A DNA stretch of 64,000 nt from Streptomyces cylindrosporus (lineage in GTDB: Bacteria > Actinomycetota > Actinomycetes > Streptomycetales > Streptomycetaceae). The DNA lies in contig NZ_JALDAY010000006.1 of NCBI RefSeq assembly GCF_022698165.1, positions 124,001 to 188,000 of the forward strand. Reading direction: 5' to 3'. The position numbers were made by a program, and so were the translations under genes. Positions 41,781-50,448 of the stretch are shown piece by piece (positions within the stretch are counted from its first letter, which is position 1; every line of letters begins with the position of its first letter). The notes under the pieces were generated by a model. That model was not told the DNA's origin. It saw only the letters and a program-made list of their open reading frames with translations, and ran no database searches.

Positions 41781-42121
41781 ACGGAAGTCATTCTGCATCC
41801 ATCCGCAGGCCAGGACAAGGGGCGGAGCACTCGGCCCCCCTCCAGCACGCCCCCCTCGCCAGCAGTCCCCGCATCGGCACCCGCCGAGCGGACCGCCACC
41901 TCCAAGGATGGACAGCCGGGCCCGAGGGTCCGGCCTCGGCGCGAGGAGGCAAGGGCCACCTGGCGGAATCGAGCGCCGCACAGCCGGGCCGGCATCCCGA
42001 ACGGTGTCCGCCAGGCGCCCGCCGGACACCGGAACCGTCCGCAGCCCACCAGGAGCAGCCGGACCACCCAAGACGGAAGCGCGATGGAATCGCAAGGTTA
42101 ACGTGGGGGCAACACCGACCC

Positions 42122-42163
42122 TTGACCGCCCAGGAATGCGAACCTATTCTCATTCGAAATTCA
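42122..42163 (+). promoter_or_regulatory. Promoter/operator of the permease-Pxp unit
   Basis: TTGACC (42122-42127) and TATTCT (42145-42150) are 17 bases apart, a near-consensus sigma-70-type promoter. The stretch TGCGAACCTATTCTCATT then CGAAATTCAA (42137-42164) recurs with four changes at 46439. The two positions share sequence beyond the boxes, so a common regulator is likely. Confidence 0.7.
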
Positions 42164-42472
42164 AGTCGCAACTTGGCTCCGACCCTGGTCTTCGGCCGGC
42201 TCGGGGCACGGTGACACCGTGCAGTGCAGGAACACGATGAGCCGACACCCCGACGGCCGCGCCCGAACCACCACAAGACCGGGACGAACGGTTTCCTGAA
42301 CGGCACCGACGTCACACCACTCCCCCCGAGGCGCCACCACCGCTCTCCGCCGAAATGACCCACAAGGTACTGGTGCGCCTCGACACAGCAGCGGCTGCCG
42401 GTAGCGACCACGTTCAACACAGGTTTTCTCAGGACGCCGTCCCCGGAGTCCGCGACCCGAAAGTGAACGCGT

Positions 42473-43849
42473 ATGACAACGTCAGATCGGCTCCACACCA
42501 CATCAGACCGCCCCGAGGGCGCGTCGGAACAGTTCGGCGCGACTGCGGTCGACGTCGTCTCCGCGGACGCGAAGGTGGTGCGCAAGGCCACCGTCGCGGG
42601 TGCGATCGGCTCGTTCGTCGAGTGGTACGACTACGGTATCTACGGCCTGCTCGTCACCTATCTCGCGATCAACATCATGGGCGGGGCCGAGGCCGGCGGC
42701 CTCTTCCTCACCAACGTCGGGTTCCTGATCAGCTTCCTGGCCCGCCCGTTCGGCAGTGTCATCTGCGGCTACCTCGGGGACCGCATCGGCCGCAAGTCCC
42801 TGCTGGCCACCCTCCTGGTCCTGATCTCCGCGGCGACCGCGGCCATCGGTCTCATCCCCTCCCACGCGGCCATCGGAGTCGGCGCGCCCGTCCTGCTGGT
42901 CCTGCTGCGGGTACTGCAGGGCTTCTCGGCCGGCGGTGAGGTGGCCGGTGCCATGTCCTTCGTCGGCGAGTACGCGCCGGACGCGCGCCGCAACTACATG
43001 ATGAGCTTCATCGCCGTCGGCTCGTTCGTCGCCCTGATGTTCGGCAGCGCCTTCTCCGCCGTCCTCATCACCGCGCTCGGCGACGACGCGATGACATCCT
43101 GGGCCTGGCGGGTACCGTTCCTGCTGGCCGTCCCGCTCGGCTACGTCGGCTTCTACATCCGGCGCCGGCTGGAGGAGACCCCGCACTTCGTGGCCCTGCG
43201 CGAGCAGAGGACGGTCGCCCGCAACCCGCTGCGCGAGGCCCTGACCTCCCCGCGCCACCTGAAGGCGATCGCGCTCACGATCTTCCTGCCCTCGCTCAAC
43301 GGACCCGGCTACTACCTGCTCTTCGTCTACATGCCGACCTACCTGAAGACCTCGCTCGGCGCGCACAACTTCTCGATGCTGCGGGCGCTCACCGTCACGG
43401 CGTTCAGCCTGGTCGCCATCGCCGTCTCCATCCCGCTGATGGCCCGGCTGTCGGACCGGATCGGCCGCAAACCCGTGCTCGCGGGCTCCGCCATCGCCAT
43501 GGCGGCCGTGTCGTACCCGATGTTCCGTCTCATCACCACGGGCGAGTTCGGGCTCGCCTGTATCGGCACCGTCGTCCTGGCGGTCGCCTTCTCCGGGCAC
43601 GCCGCCGTCGTCCACACCGCACTCGCCGAGATGTTCCCGACCAGCGTCCGCTACTCCGCCTACAGCATCGGTTTCAGCATCTCGACCATCATCTTCGGCG
43701 GCAGCGCCCCGCTGGTGATGACCGACCTGATCGAGTCGACGGGCTCCAATCTGATCCCGGCCTTCGCGTCCATCCTGACCGCGTTGATCACTCTGGTCAG
43801 CATCGCCTTCCTGCGCGAGACCAAGGGCCGCCCCCTCGCCACCAGCTGA
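42473..43849 (+). CDS. MHS-family MFS permease (metabolite:H+ symporter)
   Basis: A 458-residue transporter with about 12 membrane segments. It has GSFVEWYDYGIYGLL, typical of the metabolite-proton symporters (citrate, shikimate, proline/betaine type), GYLGDRIGRKSLL as motif A, and LSDRIGRKPVL in the second half. It imports a carboxylic acid with protons. The N-terminus is a 45-residue hydrophilic stretch with a repeated TTSDR. The site before the ATG is weak. It is transcribed with pxpABC, so an oxoproline-like or related acid is the likely cargo. Confidence 0.88.
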   Translation: MTTSDRLHTTSDRPEGASEQFGATAVDVVSADAKVVRKATVAGAIGSFVEWYDYGIYGLLVTYLAINIMGGAEAGGLFLTNVGFLISFLARPFGSVICGYLGDRIGRKSLLATLLVLISAATAAIGLIPSHAAIGVGAPVLLVLLRVLQGFSAGGEVAGAMSFVGEYAPDARRNYMMSFIAVGSFVALMFGSAFSAVLITALGDDAMTSWAWRVPFLLAVPLGYVGFYIRRRLEETPHFVALREQRTVARNPLREALTSPRHLKAIALTIFLPSLNGPGYYLLFVYMPTYLKTSLGAHNFSMLRALTVTAFSLVAIAVSIPLMARLSDRIGRKPVLAGSAIAMAAVSYPMFRLITTGEFGLACIGTVVLAVAFSGHAAVVHTALAEMFPTSVRYSAYSIGFSISTIIFGGSAPLVMTDLIESTGSNLIPAFASILTALITLVSIAFLRETKGRPLATS

Positions 43850-43876
43850 GACACCCGAAACACCCCGGGAGACACC

Positions 43877-44686
43877 ATGGGAACCAACTCCGTAGCCGTC
43901 GTCGCCGACCTCGGCGAGAGCTTCGGCAACTACACCATCGGCGACGACGCCGCCCTGCTCGGGCTCGTCACCTCGTCGAACATCGCCTGCGGCTTCCACG
44001 CCGGTGACCCGCGCATCATGGACCAGACGGTCCGCGACTGCGTGGAGCGCGGTATCGAGCTCGGCGCGCACCCCGGCTACCCCGACCTCGTCGGCTTCGG
44101 CCGCCGGCTCATCGAGGCCACCGAGGAGGAGATCCGCACCGATGTCCTCTACCAGCTCGGCGCGCTCGACGCCTTCGCACGGGTGCACGGCGGCACCATC
44201 AGCCACGTGGCGCCGCACGGCCGGATGGGCTCGATCGCGCAGACCGACGCCAAGCACGCCAGGGCCATCACCGACGCGGTCGCCGCGTACAACCGCGACT
44301 ACATCGTCATCTGCCAGCGCGGACTGCTCGCCGAGGAGTCGCGCAAGCGCGGCCTGGAGGTCGGTTACGTCTTCCTGGCCGACCGGGGCTACGGCGACGA
44401 CGGCATGCCCGTGCCGCGCTCGCACGAGGGCGGTCTGATCCACGACCCCGAGCTGATCGGCGAGCGCTCCGCACAGGTCGTGCGGGAGGGAACCGTCCGC
44501 TCGGTCGACGGCAACGTCGTGCCGCTCGGTCACGACGCTGACGTACTCCTGCTGCACGGCGACCACCCGTCCGTCCTCGCGAACGGAACCGCGCTGCGCG
44601 CCGCGCTCGCGGCGGCGGACATCAAGGTGGCCGGGTTGCGGGACGTCCTGGCGGAGAAGGCGAAGGAGGCCGCGCTTGCCCGCTGA
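43877..44686 (+). CDS. pxpA: LamB/YcsF family, 5-oxoprolinase subunit A-like
   Basis: A 269-residue protein of the PxpA family. It has VVADLGESFGNY (the usual motif is DLNEGFG), SSNIACGFHAGDP, GAHPGYPDLVGFGRR and EVGYVFLADRGYGDDG. With PxpB and PxpC it forms an ATP-dependent 5-oxoprolinase in known bacteria. The changed first motif leaves room for a related lactam or acid. It starts 27 bases after the permease stop with GGGAGA upstream and overlaps the next gene by 11 bases. Confidence 0.85.
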   Translation: MGTNSVAVVADLGESFGNYTIGDDAALLGLVTSSNIACGFHAGDPRIMDQTVRDCVERGIELGAHPGYPDLVGFGRRLIEATEEEIRTDVLYQLGALDAFARVHGGTISHVAPHGRMGSIAQTDAKHARAITDAVAAYNRDYIVICQRGLLAEESRKRGLEVGYVFLADRGYGDDGMPVPRSHEGGLIHDPELIGERSAQVVREGTVRSVDGNVVPLGHDADVLLLHGDHPSVLANGTALRAALAAADIKVAGLRDVLAEKAKEAALAR

Positions 44687-45440
44687 GGGCCGGACGCGGG
44701 ATCAGGCGATGACCACGGCACAGTACGGCGCCGTCGCCGTCGAGCCCTTCGGGGACTCGGCGGTGATGGTGACCATCCCCCACGCCGACCAGGCGATCCG
44801 CAGGGCCGCGATCGTCGCCTTCCGCGACCGGTTCCTGGCGCACCGCCCGCCCGGCGTGCTCGACGTCGTCTCCGGTCTCGAGTCCCTGCTCGTCGAGTTC
44901 GACCCGCTGCGGACCGCGCTCCAGCACGTGGAGTACGCGGTCCGGTTGGTCGCGCGGTGGGCGCCCTCGGACGGGCCGTCCCCCGGACGGACGGTGCGCG
45001 CGTTCACCGTCCCTGTCGTCTTCGACGGCGAGTACGGCCCCGACCTCGCCTCCGTGGCCGAGGAGTTGGGGTTGACCCCCGCCGAAGTCATCGAGGCCAT
45101 CGGGGAGTCCACCTTCACGATCGCGCTCCTGGGCGCGGCGATGGCCCCGATGATGGACGGGCTCAAGGTGCCCCGGCCGGTGCGCCGGCGTGCCGAGCCG
45201 CGGACGGACGTCGTACCCGGGTCCGTCATGATCGCCGGCACCAACGCGATCATCCAGCCGTTCCCCGGCCCGACCGGCTGGCGGGTCGTCGGGCGCACCC
45301 CGCACACCATCGTCGACATCTCCCGCCCGGACCCCGTCTCGTTCGGGCCCGGCGATGTCGTACGGTTCACGCCCGTCACCCGTGACGAGGCGGCGGCGCT
45401 GGACGCCGGCTTCCTGCTACCGACGGAGGAGGCCGTATGA
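44676..45440 (+). CDS. pxpB: 5-oxoprolinase subunit B-like
   Basis: A 254-residue PxpB/KipI-type protein. It has EPFGDSAVMVTIP, VSGLESLLVEFDPL, the segment VPVVFDGEYGPDL and PGSVMIAGTNAIIQPFPGPTG. TTG at 44676 is preferred, with AAGGAGG 6 bases before it and an overlap with pxpA; the ATG at 44709 has a weaker site. It forms one complex with PxpC. Confidence 0.83.
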   Translation: MPAEGRTRDQAMTTAQYGAVAVEPFGDSAVMVTIPHADQAIRRAAIVAFRDRFLAHRPPGVLDVVSGLESLLVEFDPLRTALQHVEYAVRLVARWAPSDGPSPGRTVRAFTVPVVFDGEYGPDLASVAEELGLTPAEVIEAIGESTFTIALLGAAMAPMMDGLKVPRPVRRRAEPRTDVVPGSVMIAGTNAIIQPFPGPTGWRVVGRTPHTIVDISRPDPVSFGPGDVVRFTPVTRDEAAALDAGFLLPTEEAV

Positions 45441-46459
45441 CGACCGTCGGACTCGACATCACGAGCAGCGGATGGGTCACCACCTTCCAGGACCTCGGCC
45501 GCCGGGACACGGAGCGGCGCGGTGTGCCCACCGGCGGCGCGGCCGACCAGCACTCGGCGAGCGTCGCGAACCTTCTCGTGGGCAATCCCCGGGAAGCGAC
45601 TCTCATCGAGAGCCTCGGCGGCGAACTGGCCCTGGTGCCCGGCGCGCCCGTCCTGCTGGCCGTGACCGGCGCACCGGCTCAGGTCACCGTGGGCGGCGCG
45701 CCCGCCGACAGCTGGTCGCCGCTGGTGGTGCCGGCGGGTCAGGAGATCCGGGTCCGCGGGGACATGGACCGCGGGACCCGGACGTATCTGGCCGTGAACG
45801 GCACGCTCACCGCGCGGACCCTGCTGGGGAGCGCCGCCCCGGACGCCAGGATGGGGTTCGGGCAGGTCATCGCCCGGGGCGAACGGCTGCTGGTGGAAAC
45901 GGAGTTCCGGGGCTTCGGCCGCCGGCTGTTCGAGCCGCAGTTGTTCAGGCTGCCCGTCCCCGTCCCGCGCTTCGACCACGGGCCCTGGGTCGTCGACGTC
46001 GTCGCGAGCCACGGCATCCACACGATCGCCGGCATCCGCCAACTGATCGAGGACTCGACGTACGTCGTCACCCCGCGCTCCAACCATGTGGGGCTCCGGC
46101 TCGACGGCCCGGTGCTGCACCCGGACGACGACACCGAGATCGTGTCGCACGGTGTCCCCGTCGGCGCGCTCCAGATCCCGCACGCGGACGAGCTGATCGT
46201 GCTCGGCCGCTACCGGAGTCTGACGGCGGGCTATCCGATCGTCGGCGTCACCTCGCGGGCCGCGCTGCCGCTGCTCGGGCAGGCCGGTCCGGGACGGGAG
46301 CTGCGGTTCCGCTGGATCGACCGCGAGACCTCGCTACGGCGGTTCGCGCGCCGCGAGGCCGAGGTGCGCGCGCTGGGACACGCGGCCGCCGAGGCGTTCG
46401 GGGCCCTGGGGTTCGGGGCGCCCTTGTCCCGTATCAATTGCGAAGCTATTCTCATTTGA
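45437..46459 (+). CDS. pxpC: 5-oxoprolinase subunit C-like (biotin-dependent carboxylase-like)
   Basis: A 340-residue PxpC/KipA-type protein. It has TTFQDLGRRDTERRGVPTGGAAD, a common opening of the family, ANLLVGNPREATLIE, and SNHVGLRLDGP later. It overlaps pxpB by 4 bases. Its last codons also carry the -10 box of the next promoter (46424-46475), so the stop region has a double use. Confidence 0.85.
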   Translation: MTTVGLDITSSGWVTTFQDLGRRDTERRGVPTGGAADQHSASVANLLVGNPREATLIESLGGELALVPGAPVLLAVTGAPAQVTVGGAPADSWSPLVVPAGQEIRVRGDMDRGTRTYLAVNGTLTARTLLGSAAPDARMGFGQVIARGERLLVETEFRGFGRRLFEPQLFRLPVPVPRFDHGPWVVDVVASHGIHTIAGIRQLIEDSTYVVTPRSNHVGLRLDGPVLHPDDDTEIVSHGVPVGALQIPHADELIVLGRYRSLTAGYPIVGVTSRAALPLLGQAGPGRELRFRWIDRETSLRRFARREAEVRALGHAAAEAFGALGFGAPLSRINCEAILI

Positions 46460-46475
46460 GATTCGAATTTCAGAT
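46424..46475 (+). promoter_or_regulatory. Promoter/operator of the SDR-aminotransferase-TetR unit
   Basis: TTGTCC (46424-46429) and TATTCT (46447-46452) are 17 bases apart. The stretch 46439-46466 matches 42137-42164 with four changes. A nearly symmetric GAGATTCGAATTTC follows at the expected start point, a likely operator. The TetR protein at 48556 is the obvious candidate to bind both sites. Confidence 0.7.
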
Positions 46476-46514
46476 CTGCTCGGATTCACTCAGATCTGTC
46501 ATGGAGGAGGAACG

Positions 46515-47312
46515 GTGACCACGTCGCCCGGCAGGACCGCGCTCATCACGGGAGCGGGCAGCGGGATGGGGCTGGAGACCGCCCGGCTGCTCGCCCGGGA
46601 CGGCGCGACCGTCGTACTGGTCGGCCGCAGGCAGGAGGCGCTCGACGCCGTCGCGGCCACGATCCGCGCCGAGGGCGGCACCGCCCTCGCCCTCGCGGCC
46701 GATGTCACCCGTACCGACGACGTGACCCGCGTCCTCGACCGGGTGCACGCCGAACTCGGCCCTGTCGACGTCCTGGTGAACAACGCGGGCAGCGCCTCCT
46801 CGGTACTCAACCCGCAGTGGCTGCCGCACGAGGAGTGGCGCGAGGTCCTCGACGTCAACCTCACGGCCGTCTTCCAGCTCACCCAGGCCGTACTGCCCGA
46901 CATGCTCGGCCGGGGCACCGGGACGATCGTCACGGTCTCCTCGCTCGCCGCCGTCAACCCCAACCTGCTGGGCGGGGCCGCCTACGGCGCGGCGAAGGCC
47001 GGGGTCCGCAACTTCATGACCTTCCTGCACAACACCTTCCGCAACCAGGGCCTGCGCGCGATCACCGTGCTGCCCGGCGAGGCGGACACCCCCATCCTCG
47101 ACAACCGCGCCCGACCCCCGGCCCCCGAGGAGCGGGCGAACATGGTGCAGCCCGAGGACGTCGCCGAGGCCATCCGCCTCGCCGTCACCCTGCCCCAACG
47201 GGTCGTCCTCCAGGAGATCGTCGTCGCCCCCACCCGGCAACGCGACACCTCCGGCGACCTGGAGATCAGCCGCTGGGCGGGCGCACCCGCGGACGCCGTA
47301 CTGCGGGGCTGA
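46515..47312 (+). CDS. Short-chain dehydrogenase
   Basis: A 265-residue SDR with TGAGSGMG, NNAGSASSV, VTVSSLAAVNPNLL with the catalytic Ser, and YGAAK. The start is GTG at 46515 with GGAGG about 6 bases upstream. The segment after the active site, LPGEADTPILDNR, is not that of fatty acid SDRs. It is first in a unit with an aminotransferase and a TetR regulator. Substrate unknown, perhaps an amino alcohol or hydroxy acid. Confidence 0.86.
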   Translation: MTTSPGRTALITGAGSGMGLETARLLARDGATVVLVGRRQEALDAVAATIRAEGGTALALAADVTRTDDVTRVLDRVHAELGPVDVLVNNAGSASSVLNPQWLPHEEWREVLDVNLTAVFQLTQAVLPDMLGRGTGTIVTVSSLAAVNPNLLGGAAYGAAKAGVRNFMTFLHNTFRNQGLRAITVLPGEADTPILDNRARPPAPEERANMVQPEDVAEAIRLAVTLPQRVVLQEIVVAPTRQRDTSGDLEISRWAGAPADAVLRG

Positions 47313-47386
47313 CCGCCCCCACCAGGCAGCGGATCCGACCATTCCGCCGTCAGCAGGCCCGACCATTCCGTCATCAGGAGGAGCGC

Positions 47387-48559
47387 ATGCCGCCCACCGT
47401 CACCGCCACGCAGCCGCCCCGGTTCGCCACCGCCCACGCCGTCGCCCGGATCGCGGCCGCCTCACGCCGGACGCAGCAGCCGCAGTCCCGGGGCGACCTC
47501 GTCTCCCTCGCCATGGGCGAACCCGACTTCGACACCCCGGCCCCGGTGACCGAGGCGGCCCACGCCGCACTGCGCGCCGGCCGCACCCACTACTCGCCCC
47601 TGCTCGGCGAGGCGGCCCTGCGCGAGGCACTCGCCGAGAAGCTGACCGGCATCGCCGGAACACCGGCCGACGCCGCGGACATCCTGATCACCCAGGGCGG
47701 TACCGCGGGCCTGGCCGCCTCGATCCTCGCCGTCGTCAACCCCGGTGACAGGGTGGTCGTCCCCGACCCCACCTACTCCCTCTACGCCGACCTGGTCAGC
47801 ATGGCCGGCGGTGTCGTCGTGCCTGTACCGCTCGCGCCCGACCTGCACTGGGACCTCGACCGGCTCGCCGACGCGCTCACCGGCGCCCGGCTGTTCGTCT
47901 TCTGCAACCCCGTGAACCCGACCGGCATCGTGCACAGCCGCGAGGAACTCACCACGCTCGCCGCCCTGTTGGACGGCACCGACACGATCGTCATCTCCGA
48001 CGAGGCGTACTCCGACCTCGACTACACCGGCCGTCCGTTCACCTCGGCGATCTCCCTCGACGGCCTGCGCGAGCGTACGGTCTACTGCCAGACCTTCTCG
48101 AAGAGTTACGCGATGACCGGCTGGCGCGTCGGCTACCTCTGGGGGCCCCCGGCCCTCATCCAGGCGTCCGCGCGCATCCACAACACCTTCAACGGTTCCC
48201 TGAACACCGCCGTCCAGGACGCCGCGCTCGCCGCTGTGCGGCACTGCGCCGAGGACGTCGCACGCATGCGCGCCGCATACCAGGAGCGCGGCGAGCTCAT
48301 GCGGAAGGAACTGGCCGCGATCCCGGGTCTCACGCTCAGCGAGCCGGAGGGCGCGTTCTACCAATTCCCGCGCTACGACATCGGCCTGTCCTCCGTGGAG
48401 GTCGTCGCGGCACTGCGCACGCACGGCGTCGCGGTCCGCCCCGGAAGCGAGTTCGGAGCCAGGGGCGAAGGACACCTCCGGCTGTCGTACGCTGCCAGCC
48501 CGCAGTCCATCACCGAGGGTGTCCGCCGACTGGCCGACGGCCTGGCGGCGCTGCGGTGA
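47387..48559 (+). CDS. PLP-dependent class I/II aminotransferase
   Basis: A 390-residue fold-type I aminotransferase. It has LAMGEPDFDTPAPV, the segment PDPTYSLYADLVSMAGG, CNPVNPTGIV, SDEAYSDLDY and the PLP lysine in TFSKSYAMTGWRVG. It moves an amino group between a 2-oxoacid and an amino acid. The ATG follows AGGAGGAGC. A GTGA overlap links it to the TetR gene. With oxoprolinase genes upstream, glutamate formed from oxoproline could be the amino donor. Confidence 0.89.
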   Translation: MPPTVTATQPPRFATAHAVARIAAASRRTQQPQSRGDLVSLAMGEPDFDTPAPVTEAAHAALRAGRTHYSPLLGEAALREALAEKLTGIAGTPADAADILITQGGTAGLAASILAVVNPGDRVVVPDPTYSLYADLVSMAGGVVVPVPLAPDLHWDLDRLADALTGARLFVFCNPVNPTGIVHSREELTTLAALLDGTDTIVISDEAYSDLDYTGRPFTSAISLDGLRERTVYCQTFSKSYAMTGWRVGYLWGPPALIQASARIHNTFNGSLNTAVQDAALAAVRHCAEDVARMRAAYQERGELMRKELAAIPGLTLSEPEGAFYQFPRYDIGLSSVEVVAALRTHGVAVRPGSEFGARGEGHLRLSYAASPQSITEGVRRLADGLAALR

Positions 48560-49179
48560 AGGCCGTCTCGCAGGCAACGGGGAGCCGACCCATGCGCAGT
48601 GACACCGAACGCAACCGCAGGCAGCTCATCAAGGCCGCCGCGCTGCTGTTCGAGAACTCGCCGACACCGGTGAGCCTGGCCGAGATCGCCAAGCACGCCG
48701 AGGTGTCCACCGCGACGGCCTACCGCCACTTCTCCTCCGTCGAGGAGATCCTGCACGCCTTCCGGGCCCAGGTCGGCTCCGAACTGCGGGACTTCAGCGC
48801 CCGCCAGACCACCCGGGGCATGGCACGGCTGGAGGCCGTCTCGCGGTACTGGGTGTCCCTCGTCCTGGAACACGGCGGCGCGATGGCCCAGATGCGCTCG
48901 CACCGCGGCTACCTCGAACGCCTACGCGAGGGCACCGGCTACCTCGCGCCCCAGGCCGAGGCGCTGGCCGAGCCGCTCCGCCAGAGCACCGAGGACCTCG
49001 GTCTCGGCGACCTGGGAGACGAGGCACTGTACCTGTGGAACGCCCTGTTCGACCCGCGCGACATCCTCGACCTCATCAAGAGCGGACGCACCGAGGACGA
49101 GGCCGCCGCCGGCCTGGTGGCCGCCCTGCGCGGGGCCCTGATCGGCTGGTCCACGGCACGGCGGCGGCAGGAGGGCTGA
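48556..49179 (+). CDS. TetR-family regulator
   Basis: A 207-residue protein. The helix-turn-helix is VSLAEIAKHAEVSTATAYRHF at about residues 41-61 (21 residues with the last two in the next helix). GTG at 48556 overlaps the aminotransferase stop; ATG at 48592 is an alternative. The C-terminal domain is all-helical. It likely controls its own unit and the permease-Pxp unit through the two related promoter sites. Confidence 0.87.
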   Translation: MKAVSQATGSRPMRSDTERNRRQLIKAAALLFENSPTPVSLAEIAKHAEVSTATAYRHFSSVEEILHAFRAQVGSELRDFSARQTTRGMARLEAVSRYWVSLVLEHGGAMAQMRSHRGYLERLREGTGYLAPQAEALAEPLRQSTEDLGLGDLGDEALYLWNALFDPRDILDLIKSGRTEDEAAAGLVAALRGALIGWSTARRRQEG

Positions 49180-49305
49180 CCGGGGCCGCGTCCCGTTCGG
49201 CCCTCGAAGGTCAGGAAGCCGGGGAGCCGGACACACCTCCGCACCCGCCCACCGCTGGCCGATCCCCGTGCGTCGGCGCCGACTTGGTCAAGGGCGGCTG
49301 CACCA

Positions 49306-49346
49306 CTAGGGGGTGCTGTGCGGGACTTTCGCACAGCACCCCCTAG
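49306..49346. terminator. Bidirectional terminator hairpin
   Basis: A perfect 17-bp stem, 49306-49322 with 49330-49346, with loop GGACTTT. It lies in the 333-base gap between the TetR gene (plus) and transketolase C-subunit gene (minus), which converge. Nothing else is seen in this gap. Confidence 0.85.
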
Positions 49347-49512
49347 CTGGCCCTCCGGCTGTGGATCGCTGATGCGACCTCGGACCGACGGGGCACACGG
49401 GTGCGTGCCCATGATCGCGACGACTTCGTCGAGGGGGTCATAGCGGCCCGGTCGTCGGCCCTGGCCTGGATGCGGTCGGCCTCGGAGCACACCAGGCCGC
49501 TCCTCCCGACGC

Positions 49513-50448
49513 TCAGCGCAGGAAGCGCCGGACAGCCGCAGCAATGCTCTTCCCGTCGAGACCGTGAGCCCTGTCGTGGTCCTCCGGCGTCCCGTAGGCG
49601 TGGAGTTCGGCATCCCGGCCGACACCGAGTTCGAGCAGTCGGTGCGGAACATGCACCAGCGTCCGGTTGACGTGGTGCGTGGAAGTACCCACGAGGTAGG
49701 GCTCGACGAGGACGACGTCGGGGTGGTCGGCGGCCAGGACCGCGGTGCGCAGGGAGACCTCGTCGAAGGGACGTACGGTCGAGGCGTAGAGCACCGTGAC
49801 GTCGAGTTCGGCCGTGGCGCGCAGTACGGCGTCGAGTGTCGGGCCCACGGTCAGGACGGTGCCCTTCCTGCCCTGTCGGAGGACCTGAAACCCTCCGGTC
49901 GGGTGGGCGTCCGCGTTCGCTCGGGCGGAGAGGCGGACGTAGACCCGCTCATCGGTACGCAGGGCGTCCAGCAGGAGTCGCTGTGCCTCGTCCGGATGAC
50001 CGGGGACATGGATCGTCCAGCCCGGAAGGGTCCCGAAGAGGGCGACGTCCTCGGGGGCGAAGTGGGTGCGGCCTTGCTCGGTGATGTCGTAGGACGCTCC
50101 GTACCCGACCAGGACCACCGCCGCGCCCTGGTGGCCGAGGAGCTTGATCTGCTCGTACGGGCGTTGGGTGAGAAAGGAGGCGATGGTGTGCACGACGGGC
50201 CGCAGACCGGTCAGTGCTATCCCGCAGGCCGTACCGATCATGAGCTGTTCCCGGATGCCGACGTTCACGACGCGGTCGGGGTGCCGGGCGGCGGCGGCAC
50301 CGAACTCGGGAGTGGATATGTCGGCCAGGACGACCGCCACACGGGGATCGGCGTCCATGGCCTGGGACACGGTGTCGGTGAAGGCGAACAGCATGTCCGG
50401 ATAGAAGCGCCGGCCCGCTGCGTCGAGTTCGTCGAGCGAAGTGATCAT
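49513..50448 (-). CDS. Transketolase-like C-terminal subunit (FasC-like)
   Basis: A 311-residue protein with the pyrimidine-binding and C-terminal domains of a split transketolase. It has ADISTPEFGAAAARHPDRVVN, NVGIREQLMIGTACGIAL, and VLYASTVRPFDEVSL in the C-terminal domain. With the N-terminal subunit it forms a thiamine-diphosphate enzyme. It overlaps that gene by 4 bases. The neighbouring isopentenyltransferase, cytokinin-dehydrogenase-like and LOG-like genes recall the fas locus, where fasB and fasC encode such a pair. Its biochemical role in cytokinin production is not settled in the known systems. Confidence 0.83.
   Translation of the reverse strand: MITSLDELDAAGRRFYPDMLFAFTDTVSQAMDADPRVAVVLADISTPEFGAAAARHPDRVVNVGIREQLMIGTACGIALTGLRPVVHTIASFLTQRPYEQIKLLGHQGAAVVLVGYGASYDITEQGRTHFAPEDVALFGTLPGWTIHVPGHPDEAQRLLLDALRTDERVYVRLSARANADAHPTGGFQVLRQGRKGTVLTVGPTLDAVLRATAELDVTVLYASTVRPFDEVSLRTAVLAADHPDVVLVEPYLVGTSTHHVNRTLVHVPHRLLELGVGRDAELHAYGTPEDHDRAHGLDGKSIAAAVRRFLR

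Larger units (their letters stand above)
41434..42472. other. Long intergenic control region
   Basis: About 1 kb between divergent units. No convincing coding frame is seen: frames here have chance Arg/Pro/Gly composition. It contains the LacI-like palindrome at 41757-41780, a strong promoter at 42122-42163 and then a leader of about 310 bases before the permease gene. The leader is long enough for an RNA element, but no known riboswitch was recognised. Confidence 0.6.

Noticed and set aside
41653..42240. A possible coding gene in the 1-kb gap before the permease
   Set aside because: Frames here have no ribosome binding site or motif, and the region contains a clear promoter running through them.
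42503..44566. A 687-codon minus-strand open frame over the permease and pxpA
   Set aside because: It is antisense to two well-supported genes and has only low-complexity Glu, Gly, Asp, Val and Arg sequence.
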